NCBI GenBank assembly: GCA_025356015.1
Contig: JANXYO010000033.1
Coordinates: forward strand, 1 to 55,217
From: Spirochaetaceae bacterium
GTDB lineage: Bacteria > Spirochaetota > Spirochaetia > Treponematales > Rectinemataceae
DNA: 55,217 bases
Direction of reading: 5' to 3'
The notes beneath the pieces are model-generated. The model was not told the origin of the DNA. It saw only the letters and a program-made list of their open reading frames with translations, and searched no databases. Shown piece by piece: positions 25,533 to 32,553 of the stretch. Every line of letters begins with the position of its first letter. Position 1 is the first letter of the stretch. The position numbers and the translations under genes are program-made.

Positions 25533-26836
25533 AATCCATCCGAACCTTCAGAAGAGGCGGCATAGCGGTGGCCTTCGGGACCACCTGGCACGATCTTGGT
25601 CCAGTGCCGAACGCATTCCTGCCAACCGAAGCCACCGTCCTTCTCAGGCAGCATCAGGGCCAGGCCGCACGATGTGTGGTCCATAAGGGAGAATTCGTCC
25701 GGGAAGGCGCAATCATAGGCCGGGCACGAGGCCCTTCGTCATCGAATGTCCACGCGCCAATCCCCGGTATCGTGAAGGACATCAGGGTCATGGCAATGTC
25801 CGAAGGCGGCGAGTCTGAGGCCGTCGTAATAGCCCTTGAGGGTTCTTTCGACCGGCTTGGCCGTCGCCCGGAGCGCTACCTCTGGAAGACCATGAGCCGG
25901 CACGACATCATGCACTCACTGGATGAACGGGGAGTAGTCGAGACAGAGGCGCCCGGAAAACCCATCAACACGATCATCTCCGAACCCCGCAGGATCGACC
26001 TTCTCATCCTAAACGCGGTCGAGAGCGAACCATACCTGTATGCGGAATCATCGCTTCTGCGGGACAAATGGGCCGAGCTCCTGGACGGTCTCGCCATTCT
26101 CAGGAAGGTCGTCGCACCGGAGAGAACGCTTATCGCTGTCGAGACCGGCAAGGCACCTCTCCTCAAGGCCAGCCCCGCTGCCGATGAACCCCAGATCGAG
26201 GTCATGGAATTCCGTAGACGCTATCCCCAGGATCTTCGGAACCAGCTTCTCGAGGCCATCGTCGGGCACCGCCCAAAGACCGATCTTGAAGTGCTCATCG
26301 TGAGACCCTCGACGGCCTTCGCGGTCTTTGAGGCGATAGTCCACGTAAAGCCTATGCTTGAGCGCTACATAACCGTCGCCGGTGCAGCGGTAAAGAGGCC
26401 GTCCGTGCTCAAGGCCCGGATAGGCACTTCCATTGGCGACCTTATCGAGGAATGCGGTGGATTCCTTGGGAGACCATCCCGTTTGATCATCGGAGGACCT
26501 TTCCGCGGTCATGCCGTGCACGATCTCGATGTCCCTGTCACGAAGACAACAGCGGCGATACTTGCTCTTACTGATTCGGAGATCAGACAACAGGCAAGAT
26601 GCTCCTGCATCCGTTGCGGGCGTTGCTCGGTTTCATGCCCCGAGCATCTCGATCCCGACCTTCTTTTTCGTCTCCTGACCCATGGTCGAGAGGCAGAAGC
26701 GCTCCAGAACCGGCTTGAGAGTTGCACCTTGTGCAGCATCTGTGGCCATCTATGTCCCTCGCGGGTACCCCTTGTGGCCGCTTTCTCCTCTCGCCTCGGC
26801 GCCATGGAGAGAAAGCCGATCGGGGCGCGCGGATGA
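25529..26836 (+). CDS. rnfC: RnfC-like electron transport subunit, altered FMN/NADH site
   Basis: 435-residue peripheral subunit. It begins with the barrel-sandwich domain (FRRGGIAVAFG, VHKGEFVREGAIIG, SSNVHAPIPGIV). It retains a shortened NAESEPYL-type segment (LNAVESEPYLYAESSLLRD) and ends with two ferredoxin-type cysteine sets, CSCIRCGRCSVSCP and CTLCSICGHLCP. The glycine-rich GLGGATFPT loop that binds FMN/NADH in RnfC is replaced by GVVETEAPGKPIN, and the conserved Cys of NGAECEPYL is Ser. So the Fe-S part is intact while the NADH-oxidising site looks lost. ATGA overlaps link it to both neighbours. ATG 25529 is used; the open frame further upstream lies inside the preceding gene. Confidence 0.88.
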   Translation: MKSIRTFRRGGIAVAFGTTWHDLGPVPNAFLPTEATVLLRQHQGQAARCVVHKGEFVREGAIIGRARGPSSSNVHAPIPGIVKDIRVMAMSEGGESEAVVIALEGSFDRLGRRPERYLWKTMSRHDIMHSLDERGVVETEAPGKPINTIISEPRRIDLLILNAVESEPYLYAESSLLRDKWAELLDGLAILRKVVAPERTLIAVETGKAPLLKASPAADEPQIEVMEFRRRYPQDLRNQLLEAIVGHRPKTDLEVLIVRPSTAFAVFEAIVHVKPMLERYITVAGAAVKRPSVLKARIGTSIGDLIEECGGFLGRPSRLIIGGPFRGHAVHDLDVPVTKTTAAILALTDSEIRQQARCSCIRCGRCSVSCPEHLDPDLLFRLLTHGREAEALQNRLESCTLCSICGHLCPSRVPLVAAFSSRLGAMERKPIGARG

Positions 26837-27924
26837 AGGCATCACGCGATCTGGTCATGGGGCCGCCACCCTACGTATTCAGCCGGCAGTCGACTGGCAC
26901 ATGGATATGGGGAATGGTGATGGCCCTCGTTCCCGTCTTTGCCTGGGGCCTCTTCTGCTTCGGACCCGGGGCCGCATTGCCAGTGGCCTCGGCCCTGTTT
27001 GCTGCCCTTGCAGGCGAAGCCGCCGGTGGCCTCTTCCTCGGGAAATTCACACTCTGGGACGGCTCGGCGTTCCTTACGGGTTTCCTCATCGGCCTGTCCA
27101 TGCCACCCGCGGTTCCGTTCTACATCCCTGCGGTGTCTGCCCTCTTCGCAGTCGTGATAATCAAGGGCATCTTCGGCGGAATCGGCTCCAACTGGATGAA
27201 CCCCGCCTTGGGTGGAGTCGCGTTTGCCTTGCTCAACTGGCCGAGACAGATGGGCGAGTGGGTCGTTCCCCGCCACCTCGCCGGGGTGACTGGGGTGAGC
27301 GGCGCCACGCCCCTTGCCTTTGTCCGGGATCGTATCGCTGCCGCGCCAGCGGGTTCTGACCCCCTCGGTCTCCTCGCCGCGGCCGGGATGAAGTTCTCCG
27401 ACCTCGACCGCTTGATCCGGGAGTTCCTCAACAACGCCCTGTTCTCACGCATAGGAAGCGACCTTCCTTCAGGGTATATCGACCTCCTTTTGGGCAATCG
27501 CTCCGGGTCCCTTGGCGAGATCTCAGGCATCCTGATCCTTGCCGCGTCGATTTTCCTGCTCTCAAGGCGAATCGTCCGTTGGGAGATCCCAGCATCCATC
27601 ATGCTCAGCAACGCCCTCATCGTGTTTGCCTTCGGAGGCCTGCCATACGGGAATGGCTTTTTCACTGGTGATGTCTTGTTTGCGATTCTCAATGGTTCCT
27701 TCCTCCTGGTCACCTTTTTCATGGCGCCAGATCCAGTGACCTCACCCTCGACGAGGACTGGAATGCTGATCTACGGCACGGGCATAGGAAGCCTGACCTT
27801 CCTCATCCGCACATTCGGATCGATGTCAGAGGGCACTGCCTTCGCTGTCCTGCTGACGAACTGCATCGTGCCCCTGCTGGCAGCCAGCCCGGGCCGCAGT
27901 GCCCAGGGCCTCGAGAGGAAATGA
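26833..27924 (+). CDS. rnfD: RnfD-like membrane subunit with covalent-FMN motif
   Basis: 363-residue membrane protein of the NqrB/RnfD family, with about ten hydrophobic segments. The N-terminal GPPPYVFSRQST corresponds to the SPH/PH segment of RnfD, and WMNPALGGVAFALLNWP is conserved. The flavinylation motif VSGATPLAF is intact: its Thr is the residue that carries covalent FMN in characterised RnfD/NqrB. The motif is near residue 155, followed by an extra hydrophilic loop before the C-terminal helices. The start overlaps the rnfC stop (ATGA at 26833-26836). This is the best conserved redox site of the membrane part of this complex. Confidence 0.9.
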   Translation: MKASRDLVMGPPPYVFSRQSTGTWIWGMVMALVPVFAWGLFCFGPGAALPVASALFAALAGEAAGGLFLGKFTLWDGSAFLTGFLIGLSMPPAVPFYIPAVSALFAVVIIKGIFGGIGSNWMNPALGGVAFALLNWPRQMGEWVVPRHLAGVTGVSGATPLAFVRDRIAAAPAGSDPLGLLAAAGMKFSDLDRLIREFLNNALFSRIGSDLPSGYIDLLLGNRSGSLGEISGILILAASIFLLSRRIVRWEIPASIMLSNALIVFAFGGLPYGNGFFTGDVLFAILNGSFLLVTFFMAPDPVTSPSTRTGMLIYGTGIGSLTFLIRTFGSMSEGTAFAVLLTNCIVPLLAASPGRSAQGLERK

Positions 27925-28463
27925 CCATGGCAGCGCGAAAGGTGTCCCTGGTAGAGAATCTCGCGGCCGCAGCGATCATGGGCTTTCTCTCCCTCCTCCT
28001 TGTCACCGCTATCCTTCTCACCGAATCCGCAGCCTCATCCCGGGAACGGGTACTGATCGCCGATCTTGCGGGAAGATCGGTCACTGCCAAGCCAAGTGCC
28101 ATCGATGATCCGGCCTGCTCTCGGGTATTCCCCCTTCCCGGAAAGAATGGCGACGAATTCGGTGCGGTCATCTACATGAGATCCAGAAGCGGAACTGGCA
28201 GGGCAGCGGCGCTTTTCGCGGGGAGCGGCCAACTCGAGGCTATACGCCTTGTCGATGGCGATTCGGCAAGGCTCGACTTTGACCAGGGCGACTGGTTCTC
28301 CAGTTTCCTTGGCAAGGGCGCCGACGACGCCTATCCCAGGCAAGCCGCATCCGCCCGGGATCCTGCAGCTGTCTCAGGCGCCAGCGAGAGCTTTGCCGAG
28401 ACCGCTGGAATCCTGGAGCGAATGTCGCTGCTCATCCGCACCTTGGGAAAGGAGCGCGGATGA
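27921..28463 (+). CDS. rnfG: RnfG-like subunit with altered flavinylation motif
   Basis: 180-residue protein at the rnfG position. One N-terminal membrane helix (about residues 14-35) is followed by a periplasmic domain, the RnfG topology. The expected FMN attachment motif D-x-x-(S/T)-G-A-T is represented only by AAVSGASES near residue 150: the acceptor is Ser instead of Thr and the Asp is not at its usual place. It is shorter than most RnfG proteins. ATGA overlaps at 27921-27924 and 28460-28463 join it to rnfD and rnfE. Assignment rests on order, topology and this motif; sequence similarity is weak. Confidence 0.75.
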   Translation: MTMAARKVSLVENLAAAAIMGFLSLLLVTAILLTESAASSRERVLIADLAGRSVTAKPSAIDDPACSRVFPLPGKNGDEFGAVIYMRSRSGTGRAAALFAGSGQLEAIRLVDGDSARLDFDQGDWFSSFLGKGADDAYPRQAASARDPAAVSGASESFAETAGILERMSLLIRTLGKERG

Positions 28464-29086
28464 AGACAGGCAAAGATCCATTTGTCCCGAATCCCATCCT
28501 GGGTGGGCTTGTGGGCGTGTTCCCCCTCGCGGCTGCGGCCTACAGTCTTGCGAACGGATTGGTGCTTGGCCTGGGTGCGGCATTGTGTTCCATAGCGCTG
28601 GCCAGCCTGATGCCCGCGCTACGGGCCATCGCACCGGATAGGTTGCGCGCCCCGCTCTCCCTGGGCATCTCGGCGGCCCTCGCGCTTCTGTATTCCGACT
28701 TGATTGCGCTGGTCGCTCCCGTGACGGGAATCGGCCTTGGAGTGTATCTGCCCCTTCTCGCGGTGAACTCGATGAGCATGCACATACTTCGCGGAGGACA
28801 TACCCCATTACTCAAGGAGGACTCTGCCACCTCGAGGATGATCATAGTCCTTCGTGAGGCCATGGGTTTCTTTCTCGTCGCCCTCCTTATCGGCGCGGTT
28901 CGGGAGGCAGCGGGATTCGGGACCCTCGTCTTCCCCGCGGTATTCGCAAATGGCGCAAGGCTGGTCCTTACCAAGGGGGCTCCCCTGCTGCTTCTCGCAT
29001 CGCCTGCGGGCGGGTTCATATTGATAGGCTGTTCCGTGGCCCTCTACCGGGTGATCCTTCGAAAGGCAGCACGGAGGATTCCATGA
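28460..29086 (+). CDS. rnfE: RnfE-like membrane subunit lacking the cluster cysteines
   Basis: 208-residue protein with six hydrophobic segments of the RnfE/NqrD family. Alignable landmarks are the start NPILGGLVGVFPL (usual NPVxVxxLGLCPL), LGVYLPLLAVNSMSMHILR (usual IPLIVVNCxxLGRA) and LLIGAVREAAGFGTL (usual LLGxIREILGxGT). Both cysteines that bind the intramembrane [2Fe-2S] cluster are replaced (Phe and Ser). The two Cys residues present elsewhere are not at those positions. ATGA-coupled to rnfG and rnfA. Confidence 0.88.
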   Translation: MKTGKDPFVPNPILGGLVGVFPLAAAAYSLANGLVLGLGAALCSIALASLMPALRAIAPDRLRAPLSLGISAALALLYSDLIALVAPVTGIGLGVYLPLLAVNSMSMHILRGGHTPLLKEDSATSRMIIVLREAMGFFLVALLIGAVREAAGFGTLVFPAVFANGARLVLTKGAPLLLLASPAGGFILIGCSVALYRVILRKAARRIP

Positions 29087-29667
29087 GCTATGTCGGCATC
29101 GTGCTGTTCTCTGCTTTCGCGGCAAACGCAATGCTGGTCTACGGATTTGGCCGGCTTCCCCGTTTCCGCGCCACGGGTAGCGGATGGCTTCCCCAGCTGA
29201 TCGCCCTAGTCATTGTCAACATGCTTGGTTCGACGCTCTTCTGGGCAATCCGGAACCTGGTGCTTGTTCCTCTGGGTCTTGCCTCCCTCGACCTCTTCAT
29301 TTTTGTGCTGGCCGCGATCCCTGCCATGAAGAGCCTCATGAGGGTCGCTTCCGGTGGGAAGGGATTCCTGGCGCGTATCGGCGTCGCGGGAGACGAACTG
29401 GTCGTGGGCACGCTCAGCTTTGGCGTTGCCCTCCTGGTCTCGCGCAGCGGGTACCGCATGCTTGAGGCCCTTGTGGCGAGCGCCGCATCAGGCTTCGGCT
29501 ACTGGCTTGCGGCCGTAGTGCTCGAGCGGATCAGGGACCGGCTCGAGCTCAGTGACGTGCCGACCCCATTCCGGGGTGCTCCCATCATGATCGTGTCCAC
29601 CGGCCTGATTGCGATGGCCCTGATGGGGGTGGACGCGCTGTTCGTGAAGAACCTGGTAGGGCAATGA
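29083..29667 (+). CDS. rnfA: RnfA-like membrane subunit without any cysteine
   Basis: 194-residue, six-helix membrane protein of the RnfA/NqrE family. The C-terminal half is typical: ASGFGYWLAAVVLERIRDRL, then ELSDVPTPFRGAPIMIVSTG and LIAMALMGVDAL. In the N-terminal half the usual NNxVLSxFLGxCPFxG is FAANAMLVYGFGRLPRF, and the usual TTNCAVLGVALL is VVGTLSFGVALL. Both cluster cysteines are therefore missing, and the protein contains no Cys at all. Partner of RnfE, and coupled to it and to rnfB by ATGA overlaps. Confidence 0.9.
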   Translation: MSYVGIVLFSAFAANAMLVYGFGRLPRFRATGSGWLPQLIALVIVNMLGSTLFWAIRNLVLVPLGLASLDLFIFVLAAIPAMKSLMRVASGGKGFLARIGVAGDELVVGTLSFGVALLVSRSGYRMLEALVASAASGFGYWLAAVVLERIRDRLELSDVPTPFRGAPIMIVSTGLIAMALMGVDALFVKNLVGQ

Positions 29668-30506
29668 TGGTGCTGCTCAAATTCCTATTCGCCCTGGGAC
29701 TCGCGTCAGTGTCCTCATTCGGTGCCTCATTCCTCGTTGGCGCATGGAGGAAACGGAAGAAGACCGATCCCCTTGCCCTTGCCCTTGGCGAGCAGCTGCC
29801 GGGCTTCGACTGCGGGCTCTGTGGAGCCGAGGATTGCCAGGCCTATGCCAGTGCGGTCGTCATCTCCGGTGCCGATCCTGGACTCTGTTCCCCTGGCGGG
29901 AGACGGATGGAATCGCGCATACGCTCCTTTCTTGGGGAGAACCTCGACGATAGCCGCAGCCTAAGGAGCGTAGCGACCGTCCTCTGTGGGGGCGATAGCC
30001 AGTCGGCCGCCACCGACTACGAATACGATGGCCAGGAGGATTGCCTTTCCGCCGCGGCGCTATATGGCGGGCCGAAGCGCTGCAAGGACGCTTGCCTCGG
30101 ATTCGGAGCCTGCGCACGGGCCTGTCCCCTTGGTGCCATACGAATAGAGGACCGGCTCGCGAAGGTCGACGCCGACATCTGCACGGGCTGCGGCAAATGC
30201 CTCGCCGCCTGCCCCCGATCCCTCCTCGCGCTCAAGCTTGAGGGCGAGGTCTGGCATGTGGCCTGTTCGTCACGGCGCGGAAGCGAGGCCAAGGCCGCCG
30301 ATTGCGCGAAGGCCTGTATCGCCTGCGGCGAGTGTGTCAGTGCCTCCTTCCAGGGGGAGTTCAAGCTAGAGAAGAATCTCGCATCGGCCCGACAGGTCGG
30401 CAATGGACAATGGGAGGCGATTTCCCTTCGCTGCCCCACCAAGGCGATTGTCGGCCGCGATGAGCGAAAAAAGCGTCGATCGTCCTTCCGGAACGTTGAG
30501 CGCTGA
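29664..30506 (+). CDS. rnfB: RnfB-like ferredoxin subunit with degenerate C-terminal clusters
   Basis: 280-residue subunit. An N-terminal membrane helix (about residues 7-27) is followed by the four-Cys Fe-S domain, FDCGLCGAEDCQAYA with the later LCSPGG. Then comes a ferredoxin pair, CKDACLGFGACARACPLGAI and CTGCGKCLAACPRSLL. The C-terminal extension resembles a second ferredoxin pair (CAKACIACGECVSASF and RCPTKAI) but has lost several ligands: the CP of the third set is AS, and most of the fourth set is gone. The stop overlaps the promoter region of the next gene. Electron entry from a soluble donor is the expected role. Confidence 0.88.
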   Translation: MMVLLKFLFALGLASVSSFGASFLVGAWRKRKKTDPLALALGEQLPGFDCGLCGAEDCQAYASAVVISGADPGLCSPGGRRMESRIRSFLGENLDDSRSLRSVATVLCGGDSQSAATDYEYDGQEDCLSAAALYGGPKRCKDACLGFGACARACPLGAIRIEDRLAKVDADICTGCGKCLAACPRSLLALKLEGEVWHVACSSRRGSEAKAADCAKACIACGECVSASFQGEFKLEKNLASARQVGNGQWEAISLRCPTKAIVGRDERKKRRSSFRNVER

Positions 30507-30514
30507 GCTATAAT
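30486..30514 (+). promoter_or_regulatory. Promoter of the GH57-like gene
   Basis: Consensus TATAAT (30509-30514) with a weak -35, TTCCGG (30486-30491), at 17 bases, overlapping the end of rnfB. Transcription from about 30521 gives a leader of about 24 bases with the Shine-Dalgarno site GGAAGGA at 30528-30534. Confidence 0.55.
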
Positions 30515-30544
30515 CGCCCGCATAAGTGGAAGGATCACCGGCCG

Positions 30545-32485
30545 ATGCAAAAAAGCCAAGTAATCATTGGCGCGTATAATCATCTCCCCGAAGGAAGCGA
30601 CGAATCTTCCTTCGAGGACACATACCAGGTCTGCTGGCGCCCCTTCCTGTCGGTTCTCTACCGCTTTCCGGACATTTTCGCCCTGCTCCATTACTCCGGC
30701 ATCGCGCTTCGCTGGCTCGAATCAAGGCATCCTGAGTTTCTCATGCTCCTTGAGGAGATGGTGCTTCGCAAGCAGATAGAGCTTCTTGGCGGTGGCTTCT
30801 TCGCCCCCCTCCTCCCCCTGGTTCCGGGTCCTGACAGGCTCGGCCAGATCGAGTTGCTGACCACTTACATAAGAAAGGCCTTCGGGAAGCGCCCTCGTGG
30901 ATGCTGGCTCCAGGAGTATGCCTGGGAGCCCGGACTTGCCTCCACGATCCAGACCTGCGGGTTTGACTACACCTTCCTGCCCGAGCGCCATTTTCGATTC
31001 GCGGGGATAGACGGAGAACTGCTTGGCGGGCCATCGATGACAGAAGACCAGGGCCGGAGCATTGTCGTGTTCCCCGTCTTCGACGCGCTTGAGAGCTTTG
31101 CCGAGCCACTTCCCCCCGCCGATGCCCTGAACTCCCTCAAGAACCGTCTTGGGGAGCTTCCTCTCTACACGGTCCTGTACTCTGGCGATACCGCGCGCAC
31201 TTTGTGGGCCTCCTCCGGCTTCGAGTCTCCCGACGTCTATTTCGAGCGCTCCTTCACCGGTCTGCAGAGGGCGAGCCTCGAGTTCGAGACCACGACACCT
31301 TCTCGTTACATCAAAGGGCTCAAGCAATTCGAGCGCGCCTACTTCACGGGCTCGGGTTCGAGCCTCCTCATGGAACGCAGCCTGCGTCCCGAGCACCAGC
31401 GATCAGGGACACTTGTCGACGATGATAGCCCCTCTTCGCGCCGGGGAAGTCCCCGGCGTCTTCTTCTCCGTCGCGAGGAGAGCCTCTCCTTGTATGCAAA
31501 AATGCACTATGTTAGGATCCTCGTCGGTCAGCTTCGAGGTGACAAGTCACGGAAGAAGACGGCGCAGGAGGAGCTTTGGAGAGGGCAGTGCGGCGATGCC
31601 TATTGGCAGGGCGCCACCGGAGGCATCCTTCGGCTGCCTTTGCGGGCAGCAGCCTACGCCGCCCTTATCGAGGCCGAGAAGACGACCAGGCAACGGGGCA
31701 CCTTCTCCCCAGGCGTAATCAGGACCGACATCGATTTCGACGGCCAGAAAGAGATCCTCTACCAGGGCCTCGACATCAACGCCTACATCCATCTGCAGGG
31801 GGGCTGCCTGACTGAGCTGGACTCCTTCAGGACCAGGACCAACTACGTGAACGTGCTGGGTCCCGAATCCGAGCACCGCAGGCGGGCAAGCTTCAAGGAC
31901 AGGATTTTCGCCCATGGAGGCGCAGGAATCGACAGGGGAAGCTTCGCTGATTCCCAGTACTCCCTTGTAGAGACCGACGGCCCGGCCCACTTGGCCATCC
32001 TTTCGCGAGATGGTTGGTGCGAGCAGGAAGGACGGAGGGTGCCCCTTTCGATCCGCAAGACATTCACCTTTCGGAAGGGCGGATTGACCGTAGACTACGA
32101 GCTCATAAACCGCGATATCGAATCCTCGGCATTCCGCTTCGGTGTCGAACTCAATATCTCGGCCGGATTTGAACCCTCCAGCGTCGGTCTATCGACCCTC
32201 AGGGGACGAGACCTCGGAGCCCTGGAATCCTCAAGAAGCTGCTCCTCCCTCGCCCTGACGGGCATCAGGATCGAGAACACAAGGCAATCCGAGCATATTG
32301 AAGTCCGCTCGGATACCGCCTTCGACCTGGAACATGAGCCGGTGTTCGCAGATACGGGCTTCGAAAGCACCAGCCCTGCCTCCGATGGGCGATACCAGGG
32401 CTGCAGGCTTCTCTGCTGCTGGGACATCACTCTGGCTAGCGAGGCTTCCCAGCGCCTCTCCTTGACCATGGAACTGCGCTCGTGA
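30545..32485 (+). CDS. Glycoside hydrolase family 57-like protein (4-alpha-glucanotransferase type)
   Basis: 646-residue protein with the three-part layout of the Thermococcus-type 4-alpha-glucanotransferase (659 residues). It has a GH57 barrel with YNHLPEG (usual HNHQPxG), IELLGGGFFAPLLPLVP and GCWLQEYAWEPGLAS, where the Glu matches the catalytic nucleophile. Next comes a helical region, then a C-terminal beta-sandwich beginning RGQCGDAYWQGATGGILRL, with TDIDFDGQKEILY. The acid/base region usually reading DDGEKFG is SGDTARTLW here, and the first His of motif 1 is Tyr, so activity is doubtful. It could be a regulatory or carbohydrate-binding relative. ATG 30545 follows a good Shine-Dalgarno site. 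Confidence 0.82.
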   Translation: MQKSQVIIGAYNHLPEGSDESSFEDTYQVCWRPFLSVLYRFPDIFALLHYSGIALRWLESRHPEFLMLLEEMVLRKQIELLGGGFFAPLLPLVPGPDRLGQIELLTTYIRKAFGKRPRGCWLQEYAWEPGLASTIQTCGFDYTFLPERHFRFAGIDGELLGGPSMTEDQGRSIVVFPVFDALESFAEPLPPADALNSLKNRLGELPLYTVLYSGDTARTLWASSGFESPDVYFERSFTGLQRASLEFETTTPSRYIKGLKQFERAYFTGSGSSLLMERSLRPEHQRSGTLVDDDSPSSRRGSPRRLLLRREESLSLYAKMHYVRILVGQLRGDKSRKKTAQEELWRGQCGDAYWQGATGGILRLPLRAAAYAALIEAEKTTRQRGTFSPGVIRTDIDFDGQKEILYQGLDINAYIHLQGGCLTELDSFRTRTNYVNVLGPESEHRRRASFKDRIFAHGGAGIDRGSFADSQYSLVETDGPAHLAILSRDGWCEQEGRRVPLSIRKTFTFRKGGLTVDYELINRDIESSAFRFGVELNISAGFEPSSVGLSTLRGRDLGALESSRSCSSLALTGIRIENTRQSEHIEVRSDTAFDLEHEPVFADTGFESTSPASDGRYQGCRLLCCWDITLASEASQRLSLTMELRS

Positions 32486-32518
32486 GTCCGACTGGCCATG
32501 TCCGGGCCGAGCTGCTCC

Positions 32519-32547
32519 TTGCCGCCAACAGTCTCATTTGCTAGAAT
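32519..32547 (+). promoter_or_regulatory. Promoter of murC, leaderless layout
   Basis: TTGCCG (32519-32524) and TAGAAT (32542-32547) with a 17-base spacer. The -10 ends 6 bases before ATG 32554, and there is no Shine-Dalgarno site. One of the clearest leaderless candidates in the window. Confidence 0.6.
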
Positions 32548-32553
32548 ACACTC

